Part shown: piece by piece, positions 42,709 through 50,446 of the stretch
Position numbering within the stretch: the stretch's first letter is position 1
How the letters are laid out: the number at the start of each line of letters is the position of its first letter
DNA from: Kitasatospora sp. NBC_01287
GTDB taxonomy: Bacteria > Actinomycetota > Actinomycetes > Streptomycetales > Streptomycetaceae
DNA: 64,000 nt
Direction of reading: 5' to 3'
Assembly (NCBI RefSeq): GCF_026340565.1
Contig: NZ_JAPEPB010000001.1
Span: 8,034,001 to 8,098,000, forward strand
Notes under the pieces: model-generated
What the model was told of the DNA's origin: nothing
Database searches by the model: none
The model's input: the letters and a program-made list of their open reading frames with translations, nothing else
Translations under genes and position numbers: made by a program

Positions 42709-44145
42709 CAATGCCAGTGACTTTGGCCTGTCTGTCTCGTTGGTTGTGGTGTGGCGAGGGTGGGGCAGGTCAAGGCGCCTGCGGGTGAGCGGTTGTCGGA
42801 TCGGATCGCGATCGGGGTTCTGACCCAGGCGTTTCCGCCGGGGTTGGTGGACGAGGTGATCGCTGAGACCGGGCGGGCCGAGCAGCGTAGTCGGTTGCTG
42901 CCGGCGCGGGTGGTCGTGTATTTCGTGCTCGCGATGTGCCTGTTCTTCGGGCAGGGCTACGAGGAGGTCGCGCGGCTTCTGGGTGAGGGGCTCGGGGACG
43001 GGCGGCGGCCGTGGCGGGTGCCGACGACCGCCGCGATCGGCCGGGCCCGGCGCCGGCTGGGTCCGGAGCCGTTGCGGCTTTTGTTCGCGCGGGTGTGCCG
43101 TCCGGTGGCGGTGTCCGGGACGGCGGGTGCCTGGTACCGGCGCTGGCATCTGGTCGCGGTGGACGGCACCACGCTGGACCTGGCGGACACCGAGGCCAAC
43201 GACGAGTTCTTCGGCCGCCCGGGCTCCGGACGCGGGGTCGGCGCGTTCCCGCAGGCCAGGCTGGTCGCCCTGGCCGAGTGCGGCACCCACATCGTGTTCG
43301 GCGCCGCGCTGGGGCCGCTGTCGGTCAGCGAGCAGACCCTGTCCCGGCAGCTGTTCGCCCACCTGCGGGCGGGAATGCTGCTGCTGGCCGATCGCGGCTT
43401 CTACGGCTTCGAGCTGTGGCAGCAGGCGCGGGCGAGTGGCGCGGACCTGCTGTGGCGGGTCAAGAAGAACGCGGCGCTGCCGGTCGTGCGGGTTCTCGAC
43501 GACGGCTCCTACCTCAGCGCGATCCACGCCGAACAGGACCGCAAGGCCCGCCGCAACCCGGTGGTCGTGCGGGTCGTGGAGTACACCCTGGCCCGCACCG
43601 GCGATGCCACCGTCTACCGCCTGATCACCACCCTTCTGGACCCGAAGCAGGCACCGGCCGCCGAGCTGGCCGCGCTCTACACCCAGCGCTGGGAGATCGA
43701 GACCACCCTGGACGAGGTCAAGACCCACCAGCGCGGCCCCAAGCTCGTCCTGCGCTCCAAGTACCCGTGGGGAGTCGAGCAGGAGGTCTACGGCCTCCTG
43801 CTCGTCCACTACGCGATCCGGCAGTTGATGCACCAAGCGGCCCTGCACGAGGGCATCGACCCCGACCGGCTCTCGTTCACCCGCAGCCTGCGCGTCGTGC
43901 GCCGCCAAGTCCCCGCCCAGGCGGGACTTTCCCCCCGGCAGACTCGCCCGCGCACTGACCCGCACCCTGGCTGAGATCACCGACCGCCTGCTACCCGAAC
44001 GCCACAGGCGGACCTGCCCGCGCGTCATCAAACGCAAGATGTCCAACTGGCCCCTCAAACGCGCCCACCACCGCAACTGGCCGCAACCAGAACCGACGGC
44101 AGTCACCATCACCCAGCCAAGAACAACCTAAAGTCACCGGCATTG
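42709..44145 (+). mobile_element. IS4-family insertion sequence with 10-bp target duplication
   Basis: A 1437-bp element with 16-bp inverted ends CAATGCC(A/G)GTGACTTT, flanked on both sides by the direct repeat GGGCTAGAGG (42699-42708 and 44146-44155). A 10-bp duplication is usual for IS4 relatives. The insertion is recent in that both target copies are still identical. It encodes one transposase. Confidence 0.9.
42751..43974 (+). CDS. IS4-family transposase, frameshifted at the C-terminus
   Basis: A 407-aa transposase. The catalytic residues lie in WHLVAVDGTTLDLADTEAN (D), MLLLADRGFYGFELWQQA (D) and YTQRWEIETTLDEVKTHQRG (the Y-(2)-R-(3)-E-(6)-K signature of IS4). After RRQVPAQAG the annotated frame ends in PRQTRPRTDPHPG. 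A one-base shift at the CCCCCC run near 43930-43935 restores GRLARALTRTLAEITDRLLP and continues to a TAA at the right inverted repeat. The native protein is therefore about 55-60 residues longer, and this copy has probably lost its tail. Confidence 0.85.
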   Translation: MARVGQVKAPAGERLSDRIAIGVLTQAFPPGLVDEVIAETGRAEQRSRLLPARVVVYFVLAMCLFFGQGYEEVARLLGEGLGDGRRPWRVPTTAAIGRARRRLGPEPLRLLFARVCRPVAVSGTAGAWYRRWHLVAVDGTTLDLADTEANDEFFGRPGSGRGVGAFPQARLVALAECGTHIVFGAALGPLSVSEQTLSRQLFAHLRAGMLLLADRGFYGFELWQQARASGADLLWRVKKNAALPVVRVLDDGSYLSAIHAEQDRKARRNPVVVRVVEYTLARTGDATVYRLITTLLDPKQAPAAELAALYTQRWEIETTLDEVKTHQRGPKLVLRSKYPWGVEQEVYGLLLVHYAIRQLMHQAALHEGIDPDRLSFTRSLRVVRRQVPAQAGLSPRQTRPRTDPHPG

Positions 44146-44890
44146 GGGCTAGAGGCGCATCCACGGCGAACTCGCCGCGCTCGGAATCAAGGTCGCCGCC
44201 TCCACTGTGTGGAACATCCTCAAGGAGTACGGCATCGACCCCGCACCCGAACGCGACCACACCACCTGGGCAGCGTTCCTGCGCTCCCAAGCCCACGCCA
44301 TCCTCGCCGCCGACTTCTTCGAGACCAAGACTCTGACCGGGGCGACCGTGACCGTCCTGGCGGTGATCGAGCACGCCACCCGGCGCGTGCGGATCCTCGG
44401 GGCGACCGCGCACCCGACCGCGACCTGGATGACCCAGCTCGCCCGGAACATGGTCATGGACCTTCAGGGCACGGGCGCCAGGGTGAAGTTCCTGATCCGG
44501 GACCGGGACATCCGCTACCCGGCCGCCTTCGACGCCGTCCTGCAGGCCGAGGGCATCGAGGTCGTCCAGACCGGCGTCCGAATGCCGCGCATGAACGCAA
44601 TCATGGAGCGCTGGGTGCGCTCATGCCGAACCGAACTCCTCGACCGCATCCTCATCTGGAATCAGGCCCACATACTCCACGCGCTACGCGAGTACGAGCA
44701 GTTCTACAACACGCACAGGCCCCACCGCAGCCTCGCCAGCGCCGCGCCCCTATGCCCACTACCCGAACCGATCACCGAACCCGATCGGCTCACCCACCTC
44801 GACGTCCGCCGACGCGACCGCCTCGGCGGCATCCTGCACGAATACCAACACGCAGCGTGACCAGCATGGACGTGGTTCTTGGCACCTACA

Positions 44891-45318
44891 AGGCCACCCG
44901 CGCCGGCGCCGAAGCCGAAGTCCGCACCGCCTTCCAGGCCGGCGCAGGTCAGCTCACCCGCGACGACATCGCCGCCCTCGCCCGCGCCAACAGTGACCTC
45001 GTCACCGTCCTCACCGGCGCCGAGCCCGCCGACCGGGCAGCGCTCTACCAGCAGCTCGGGCTGATCCTGACCTATGATTCCGGAAAGCAAGAAGTGCTGA
45101 TCGAGATGAACCTCGATCAGCACTTCTTCGGGACCCGTAGGCCCATGGTCGGTGTCCGAGGGGTGTGTCGACCCATACGCACATGTCACCGTTGCTCGGG
45201 GAGCTATCCCTGTAGCAGTACGGGACTTCGCCTCGTCTTTGATCTTGGAATGGACCTTGGGTCAGGGAAAGCCCGCCGAGCGCAGTGGGTGTCCGCCAGC
45301 CTCCTGATGACATCCTGA
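44891..45318 (+). pseudogene. Serine recombinase C-terminal fragment
   Basis: Directly right of the IS end, the frame reads ATRAGAEAEVRTAFQAGAGQ then LTRDDIAALARANSDLVTVL, AEPADRAALYQQLGLILTYD. This is the C-terminal coiled region of large serine recombinases (phage or element integrases). The catalytic N-terminus and zinc ribbon are gone. Recognisable homology ends near 45105, where a hairpin-forming repeat sits. The remaining codons to the stop are not assigned. Confidence 0.6.
45091..45126. repeat. Perfect 15-bp inverted repeat with 6-base loop
   Basis: GAAGTGCTGATCGAG (45091-45105) and its exact complement (45112-45126) flank ATGAAC, at the end of the recombinase fragment. It could be a terminator for the recombinase or the scar of a small mobile hairpin. 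Confidence 0.8.
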
Positions 45319-46254
45319 CAGTGCTGAAGAGGCTCGCGGAAGGGCCGATGGCTGGGTTTCACTCATTCGAGTGAGGCCAGAGGGCTGTCGGCCTTGCGGC
45401 ACGGCGCCGACGACGGCCGTAGGCCCGGAGGTCGCAGGGGTTCAGTTTGTTGGGTACGGGCGGGCCTCGCGGTATGGGTCCCAGATCGCGGCCCGTAGCT
45501 TGCCGCGGGCAGGGACCGCGAGGCCGTGTTCGCGTGCCCACGAGCGCATGTGGGCGACGGTCGGCCCGGGTGACGAGGTGTCGGCTGCAGGTGGATTGCT
45601 CAAGGGGCTCTGCTTCGGGCGAGCCGGGCGCCGGAGCCGTGGGCGGGGTGCCGGTGGTGAATCCGCGTCGAACGCCAAGTTAACCGCCCCGATGGCTCGT
45701 TACATCGGGTTTGCCGAGGTCGAGATGCCCTTCTACGACGGCCCCCGCCGCCGCACCGAGACCGGCGTCATTCCGATCATCGTGGACATCCCGGAACGTG
45801 AAACCACCAGGACCACGCCCCCCGGCAATCAAGCGCACCCGGCTGAACTGCACGTTTGCTCCGAGGGGGCTGGCTCTGGCTGCTGGGTGGAGAGAGGGGT
45901 GCGCGGCGGATCGGCGTGCGCGATCACATTGGACAGTCGGGAGACGGGTGGGGTGTGCTGGGGTGCGGCTGGCGGGCGTGGGCGGCGGCTACCTGTTCCA
46001 GAACGACGAGCTGGCGGCGCCAGGCGGGTCCGGCTTCGCCGAGGACGAGCAGGAGGGGGCGATGAGGTGGACGGCGATGCCGACCAGGTCGTGCCGGAGC
46101 GCGGCGTCTCCGACGTTGACGAATACGGAGAAGGCGCCAGTGAGTGACTCTGTCGGGGATCTTGGACGTTGTGCTCAAGTGCCAAGGGTTCGCCAGGACT
46201 TCGTTCGGGGGATGTCGTTCTCGTCCAGATCGGTCTGGAGGGCGGTCGGCGGTC
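45319..46254. other. Decayed region between IS elements
   Basis: Apart from the Lsr2-like frame listed next, this holds only fragments. A + frame near 45690-45800 reads ARYIGFAEVEMPFYDGPRRR. A reverse frame near 46000-46150 reads LTGAFSVFVNVGDAALRHDL. A reverse frame ending near 46168 reads TALQTDLDENDIPRTKSWRT. All look protein-like over short lengths but none could be assigned or joined. Confidence 0.4.
45442..45678 (-). CDS. Lsr2 C-terminal-like small protein
   Basis: A 78-aa frame with a TTG start. The last 35 residues VAHMRSWAREHGLAVPARGK then LRAAIWDPYREA follow the Lsr2 DNA-binding domain pattern (IRxWAxxxGxxVxxRGRIPxxVxxxY), including the RG hook that enters the AT minor groove. The N-terminal oligomerisation domain of Lsr2 is replaced by a Pro/Arg-rich stretch. 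It may be a truncated Lsr2 paralogue or a stand-alone DNA-binding stub, as found on mobile elements. Confidence 0.5.
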   Translation of the reverse strand: MAFDADSPPAPRPRLRRPARPKQSPLSNPPAADTSSPGPTVAHMRSWAREHGLAVPARGKLRAAIWDPYREARPYPTN

Positions 46255-46348
46255 TCAGAGCGTTGTGGTGAACCGTGCGGCGTTCGAGGTTTGCAGGTGG
46301 GGAGGGTGAGCGTTCGCACGCAGGTGCCCGTGACCGCTTGGGCGTGAA

Positions 46349-46411
46349 GCAACGGGCCCCTTGGTAGAGAGCTGGTTGTCGAGACCGCTTTCGCCCGAGG
46401 AGGCCCGTTGC
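46349..46411 (+). promoter_or_regulatory. Inverted repeat over the transposase start
   Basis: GCAACGGGCC (46349-46358) pairs with GGCCCGTTGC (46402-46411), which includes the TTG start at 46408 and lies against GAGGAGG. Transcripts entering from outside would hide the start, as described for several other IS elements. Confidence 0.55.
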
Positions 46412-47373
46412 CCAACCAGTTCAGCACTCCCGGTGCCGGCGAGTCCACTGCGCTCACTCCGGGGTGTGACTGCTACGTGCACCTGTACGGGGCGATCGGG
46501 GAGGGGCACCGCGCGCCGCGCTACGACAGCGACATGACGGACGCCGAATGGGCGGTGATCCGCGGCGCGATGCCGATGCCCGCCTGGCTGGAGGGGAAGG
46601 GCGGACGCCCTGAGGCGCACTGCCACCGGGGGGTGATCGACGCGGTGCGCTATCTGGTCGACAATGGCGTCAAGTGGCGCAATCTGCCTGCGGACTACCC
46701 CTTCTGGCGGGCGGTGTACGACTTCTTCCGCCGCTGGCGCCGCCACGGCTACATCCGCGAGCTCTACCAGCGCTTGCGCCGCACCGAGCGCAAGAAGCAG
46801 GGCAAGGCGACGGAGCCGAGCGCGGGCATCATCGACTCTCAGTCCGTGGACGGCTCGGAGACCTGTCCGGCCACCTCACGCGGCTTCGACGGCGGCAAGC
46901 TGCGCGACGGGCGCAAGCGCCACGTCCTGACCGACACCGGCGGACTGCTGCTGGAGGTCACCGTCACCGCGGCCAACGTGCACGACTCCAAGGCCGCCCC
47001 GGAGTTGCTCGAGGCATTCATGGCCGAGCCCGGACGGCTGCTCGAACTCGTGTGGACGGACTCCGCCTACCAGGGCCAGGAACTGGCCGACGCCTTCGCC
47101 GCGCACGGGGTGAGAGTGGAGGTGGTCAAGCGCACCGACGGAACCAAGGGGTTCAGGGTACTGGCGCGCAGGTGGGTGGTGGAGCGCACGCTCGGCTGGC
47201 TCTCGCGCTCGCGGCGCCTGAACCGCGACCACGAGCGCCGCGACGACCACCACGTGCAGATGGTGTGGTGGGCCGCCTCGATCACCCTCGGCCGGCGGAT
47301 GGCCCGCCAGCGCCTGCACTGGCCCGAGTTCCGCCCGCACCGGCTCCCCGCGCCGGGCCCGGCGCGGGGATGA
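46408..47373 (+). CDS. IS5-family transposase
   Basis: A 321-aa transposase. The N-terminal HTH-like DUF4096 region is MTDAEWAVIRGAMPMPAWLE, GGRPEAHCHRGVIDAVRYLV and GVKWRNLPADYPFW. The DDE core follows: AGIIDSQSVDGSET (D), LVWTDSAYQGQELADAF (D) and VVERTLGWLSRSRRLNRDHE (E with the R-R/K signature). The length is normal and no stop interrupts it, so it may be active. The start is TTG with GAGGAGG upstream inside a hairpin. Its 3' end overlaps the convergent passenger frame around a perfect 24-bp palindrome. Confidence 0.9.
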   Translation: MPNQFSTPGAGESTALTPGCDCYVHLYGAIGEGHRAPRYDSDMTDAEWAVIRGAMPMPAWLEGKGGRPEAHCHRGVIDAVRYLVDNGVKWRNLPADYPFWRAVYDFFRRWRRHGYIRELYQRLRRTERKKQGKATEPSAGIIDSQSVDGSETCPATSRGFDGGKLRDGRKRHVLTDTGGLLLEVTVTAANVHDSKAAPELLEAFMAEPGRLLELVWTDSAYQGQELADAFAAHGVRVEVVKRTDGTKGFRVLARRWVVERTLGWLSRSRRLNRDHERRDDHHVQMVWWAASITLGRRMARQRLHWPEFRPHRLPAPGPARG

Positions 47374-47968
47374 ACAACCCGCCCGGCACCCGCCCCAGCC
47401 AGCCCCTGGCCTGCAGCGCATAGGCCCGGTGACGGACCTTCTCGATCTCCTTCAGCCGCTCTGCGTCCCGCCCCAGCGCGACAGTCAACGCCTTGACCGC
47501 CACCGGGGCACCCGCACCCGCGACCACATCGAAGACCTGCCGATAGGCCCCGGCCAGCACCTCCACGCCCAGGCCCGGCTGCCACGCAGGCGGCCGCGGA
47601 TCGTAACCCGTCCGCAGGACCGAAGGCACCGCGGGCACTGCCGGCTCCGGCACGCCGTCCCCCGCCTCGTGCGGCGGCTGCGGCGGCACTTGCGGTGCCG
47701 TCACCGGCGCCAGCGCGCGAGCGGTGGGCGTCACCGCAGTCAGCGGCTGCACCATCACGGCCTCGGCCTCCTCCGCCAGCGCACGCAGCACCTCCTCCCG
47801 GCCGATCCGCGCACACTCCAACCGCTCCTGATGGACAGCCACCTGCTCCTGGGCCTCGCGCAGCAGCTCCTGCCAGGCATCCAACTCTTCCCGGGCCCGC
47901 GCCTCACGACGCTCCAGCAACGCAATCACCGACGGCACGAACGACACCTCCACCACCGACCCAACCAA
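47282..47968 (-). CDS. IS passenger protein: coiled coil plus winged-helix-like domain
   Basis: A 228-aa protein inside the IS5-type element, reading against the transposase. The N-terminal about 75 residues form a long coiled coil (RREARAREELDAWQELLREA, EQVAVHQERLECARIGREEV). A Pro/Ala linker follows, then WQPGLGVEVLAGAYRQVFDV and VAVKALTVALGRDAERLKEI with ARGWLGRVPGGLFIPAPGPA, which looks like a winged helix. Related proteins are familiar beside transposases in Streptomyces, with no assigned role. It could regulate transposition or host genes. The last about 30 residues run past the palindrome into antisense of the transposase. Confidence 0.6.
   Translation of the reverse strand: MVGSVVEVSFVPSVIALLERREARAREELDAWQELLREAQEQVAVHQERLECARIGREEVLRALAEEAEAVMVQPLTAVTPTARALAPVTAPQVPPQPPHEAGDGVPEPAVPAVPSVLRTGYDPRPPAWQPGLGVEVLAGAYRQVFDVVAGAGAPVAVKALTVALGRDAERLKEIEKVRHRAYALQARGWLGRVPGGLFIPAPGPARGAGAGGTRASAGAGGPSAGRG
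47346..47369. terminator. 24-bp perfect palindrome between convergent IS genes
   Basis: The sequence CCCCGCGCCGGG followed by its exact complement forms a 24-bp palindrome with no spacer at the end of the transposase gene. It can act as a terminator in both directions. It makes both proteins end in the same PAPGPARG peptide. Confidence 0.75.
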
Positions 47969-48162
47969 CCGTCAGCTGGCTGCCCTGAAGAAGCCATCCA
48001 CACACCACCGTGCTGAGGAAACCGCAGCTCATCGAGCTACAGAGCGGTTCACCACAACGCTCTGACTGTCAACCAGGGCAATCGAGGCTCGCCCAGCAGT
48101 GACGCCACGTCAGGTGCTAGGTTCGAAACGCCACTGGCTGTCGGCGCACCGCGAAGGAAGCC

Positions 48163-48585
48163 ATGAACGACACCCCGTACGTCCCGCGTACCTTCCCCAT
48201 CTCCGTCAAGGGCGTCGTGCTCGATCAGCAGGACCGCGTGCTGCTGCTCAAGAACGAGCGGGAGGAGTGGGAGCTGCCCGGCGGGAAGCTGGAACTCGGA
48301 GAAGAGCCTGCGGCCTGCGCCGCCCGTGAGGTCCAGGAGGAGAGCGGCTGGACTGTTGAAGCCGGCCCGCTGCTGGACGTCTGGATGTACCGGCCGATCC
48401 CAGACCGCCACGTCTTCATCGTGACCTACGGCTGCCGCAGACTCGGCCCGGACCAAGCGCCGGTGGTCAGCGCCGAGCACAAGGAGATCGGGCTCTTCCG
48501 GAAGGACGAGGTGGCCGACCTGGTGATGCCGCAGGGCTACAAGGACTCCGTGGCCCGCTGGTACGTGCACCTCGGTCTCGGCTGA
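48163..48585 (+). CDS. Nudix hydrolase
   Basis: A 140-aa enzyme. The Nudix box GKLELGEEPAACAAREVQEE-SGW (residues about 41-63) is complete with its metal-binding glutamates. The start PYVPRTFPISVKGVVLDQQD and the VFIVTYGCRR strand complete the fold. It hydrolyses a nucleoside diphosphate linked to another group; the substrate is unknown. GAAGGAAG lies before the ATG. It ends 6 bp before the XRE/TPR gene, so the two are co-transcribed, and the Nudix enzyme may control a nucleotide signal read by the regulator. Confidence 0.9.
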   Translation: MNDTPYVPRTFPISVKGVVLDQQDRVLLLKNEREEWELPGGKLELGEEPAACAAREVQEESGWTVEAGPLLDVWMYRPIPDRHVFIVTYGCRRLGPDQAPVVSAEHKEIGLFRKDEVADLVMPQGYKDSVARWYVHLGLG

Positions 48586-48591
48586 CCCGAC

Positions 48592-49758
48592 ATGGCAGCG
48601 CCCACCTTCACCGCGCCTGCGCCGACGAGCGCCGCGACGCTCTGGCGCTGGGCCACCCCGCAGGCCGAGCAGGTGCTGCAGCGGCGCCGGCTCGGCGAGA
48701 TCCTCAAGTACCACCGCATGATCAACGGCCTCTCGCAGACCGCGCTCGGAGCAGCCCTCGGCTACGACAAGACCTACATCTCGCTGCTGGAGAACGGGCG
48801 CCGCACCATCCTCGACCTGCCCTCGCTGCGCCACATCGCACGGACCCTGGCCCTGCCGGCCCACGCCCTGGGCGCGACGGACCCCTCGGACGCCGACTTC
48901 GCCGCTCTGCTGCAGTTCGGGGACTCCACCGTGCGCCTCGCGGAGACCGCCCGTCAGAGCGGCAACGCCGTCGATGCGGTCAGGGAGCTGTGGTCGCTGG
49001 TGGCCAGGCTGGAGGCCCGTGCGACCGACTGCCATCCCGAGCGCGCCGCGCTGGCGCTGCTCGCCCGCGCCCGGGTCGGACTCGGTGTGGCGCTGGGGCA
49101 CGTCCTCCCAGAGGAACGCCTGGCAACCGCGGCGCGGTGGACCGGCAGCGGAGTCTCGCTGGCCCGCCGGTTGGACGACCCAGCCTTCCATGCCTACGCC
49201 CTGCGCATGCACGGCAACGAGCTCAGGAAAGCTGGGCTGCACGAAGCGGCGCTCGACCGGCTGCACAGAGCTTGCGCGCTCGCTCCGACGCGAACAGACC
49301 GGGCCGCCGCGCTCGCACTCCTGGCCCGAGCCGCCGGCGCGGCGAACCGCCCGTCGCTCTTCGACGAGGTCGTCGAGGAAGGCAGGCGGCTGCTCGACAG
49401 TGCTGAGCACGGCTCCTTGTTCAACGCTTTCGCGCTGCACGAGATCCAGCTCCGCGGTCTCGCCGCGACCAGCCGCACGCGGGAGGCCGCCGGGCTGCTC
49501 GATCGCGCTCCGCAGGCCGGCGCGCACACGACGGCGCAGTGGCGCATCATCGAGCACATCACCGTTGGGCAGGTCCTGTTGCGCCACGGCGATTCGGCTG
49601 CGGCGCGGGAGCGGCTGTCCGCCGGACTCACCGGCGCCGCGGCCCACCACCTGCCGCACCAGCTCCAACGGGTACTTCGAGCCAGCAGGTCCGTGCCAGA
49701 CCTGCACGAGCAGGCCTCCGTCGCGCTGCGTGACCTTGAGATCGGGATGGCGGCCTGA
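48592..49758 (+). CDS. XRE-family HTH regulator with TPR-like helical repeats
   Basis: A 388-aa protein. The helix-turn-helix (about 34-90) is RLGEILKYHRMINGLSQTAL, GYDKTYISLLENGRRTILDL. The rest is a helical repeat array (RAALALLARARVGLGVALGH, HEAALDRLHRACALAPTRTD, AAALALLARAAGAANRP) like TPR. In Streptomyces such proteins sense peptides or small signals through the TPR part. It follows the Nudix gene by 6 bp and converges with the HATPase gene. Confidence 0.85.
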   Translation: MAAPTFTAPAPTSAATLWRWATPQAEQVLQRRRLGEILKYHRMINGLSQTALGAALGYDKTYISLLENGRRTILDLPSLRHIARTLALPAHALGATDPSDADFAALLQFGDSTVRLAETARQSGNAVDAVRELWSLVARLEARATDCHPERAALALLARARVGLGVALGHVLPEERLATAARWTGSGVSLARRLDDPAFHAYALRMHGNELRKAGLHEAALDRLHRACALAPTRTDRAAALALLARAAGAANRPSLFDEVVEEGRRLLDSAEHGSLFNAFALHEIQLRGLAATSRTREAAGLLDRAPQAGAHTTAQWRIIEHITVGQVLLRHGDSAAARERLSAGLTGAAAHHLPHQLQRVLRASRSVPDLHEQASVALRDLEIGMAA

Positions 49759-49760
49759 GT

Positions 49761-50219
49761 TCACGCGGCACCGGCCTTGGGGAGCGCCCAGACGACCTTG
49801 CCGCCTGGGGAGGGGTGCCAGCCCCAGGTGGTGCTGAGCGCGTCGACCAGCTGGAGGCCGCGTCCGTCCTCGGCGCAGTCGTCGGCCGACCGTGGGCGGG
49901 GCATGGCGGGGGACTCGTCGAAGACCTCGATCAGCAGTTGGCCCGCCGTGACCCGAACGACCAGCAGGATGACGTCAGTGCCGATGGACGCGGCGACGGC
50001 GTTGGCGACGAGTTCGGTGAGGATCAGCTCGGCGTTGTCGCGAGCGGTATCAGTCAGCTGGGTGGCGAAGTGCCGCTTCAGTCGGTCACGGGCGGTTCGA
50101 CCGGCTTCGTTCGTTACCGGCAACACGCAGCGAAGGACACCGACGCTCGGGTCCGGCGATGGAATCAGGGAGAGGTCGGGGACACTGCCCAGACCCCAGA
50201 TGGTTCGGGGCGACGACAT
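49761..50219 (-). CDS. HATPase_c anti-sigma-factor-like serine kinase (RsbW-type)
   Basis: A 152-aa single-domain GHKL ATPase. The N box is NAELILTELVANAVAASI (about 62-80), followed by LIEVFDESP (G1-like, D-x-s/d-P in place of DxGxG) and DGRGLQLVDALSTTWGW (G2). These stand-alone proteins are abundant in Streptomyces and bind or phosphorylate anti-anti-sigma factors. No sigma factor or STAS gene is adjacent. It is divergent from an XRE regulator across a palindrome-containing gap, so that regulator may control it. Confidence 0.85.
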   Translation of the reverse strand: MSSPRTIWGLGSVPDLSLIPSPDPSVGVLRCVLPVTNEAGRTARDRLKRHFATQLTDTARDNAELILTELVANAVAASIGTDVILLVVRVTAGQLLIEVFDESPAMPRPRSADDCAEDGRGLQLVDALSTTWGWHPSPGGKVVWALPKAGAA

Positions 50220-50376
50220 GGCTACACCTCCTCTATGGAAAGGGGGTTGTGCGGTGCCTGACCTGGCTGCCGACTCATCCGACGGGGACAGGAAGCGGGG
50301 GCGTCACATTCCGTCCCCCAGGCGTCGCTGACAGCAGTAGGGTGCTCCGAAGGCGGTGGTTGGCGCACATCGCAGG

Positions 50377-50402
50377 CCGGATATCACGGCTGTGATATCC
50401 GG
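50377..50402. promoter_or_regulatory. Perfect AT-rich palindrome in the divergent promoter
   Basis: CCGGATATCAC (50377-50387) and GTGATATCCGG (50392-50402) form an 11-bp inverted repeat around GGCT, 45 bases before the XRE start. Its AT-rich half sites stand out in this genome and fit an operator, probably for the XRE protein itself. Confidence 0.65.
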
Positions 50403-50446
50403 ATCGCCGCCACGATGAGCGCTGTTGGCCAGACTTTGCTGAGCGG

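Larger units (their letters stand above)
42385..44860 (+). pseudogene. Degenerate integrase-core transposase, split by an IS4-family insertion
   Basis: The 5' part reads MSDRDKDAEILALRHQLAVL then stops (TAG 42451-42453); codons continue as TDKPKITWPDRALLAAPLHH with a further stop, then LIVSPDTLLRWHRDLLRRRH. The 3' part (from about 44158) reads RRIHGELAALGIKVAASTVW, AADFFET, FLIRDRDIRY and MNAIMERWVRS, the DDE catalytic core of rve-type transposases. At the junction NWG-stop-RRIHGEL, a TAG replaces the usual Tyr codon. The gene was therefore already dead before the IS4-type element landed. Confidence 0.8.
42179..44890 (+). mobile_element. Integrase-type IS with 33-bp terminal inverted repeats, interrupted
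   Basis: The ends 42179-42211 and 44858-44890 are inverted repeats of 33 bp with one mismatch (TGTAGGTGCCAAGAACCACG...). Without the nested IS4-family element the length is about 1.27 kb. No target duplication is seen: the left flank is IS fragment B and the right flank is a serine-recombinase tail. This suggests a rearrangement through the IS rather than simple insertion. Confidence 0.85.
46255..48065 (+). mobile_element. IS5-type element with 20-bp inverted repeats and a passenger gene
   Basis: CAGAGCGTTGTGGTGAACCG at 46256-46275 is matched exactly by its complement at 48045-48064; one flanking T/A pair may also belong. The 1.8-kb interval holds an IS5-type transposase (+) and a convergent gene on the other strand. 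Typical IS5 elements are 0.8-1.3 kb with one gene, so the second gene is a passenger carried within the ends. No clear target duplication was seen. Confidence 0.75.
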
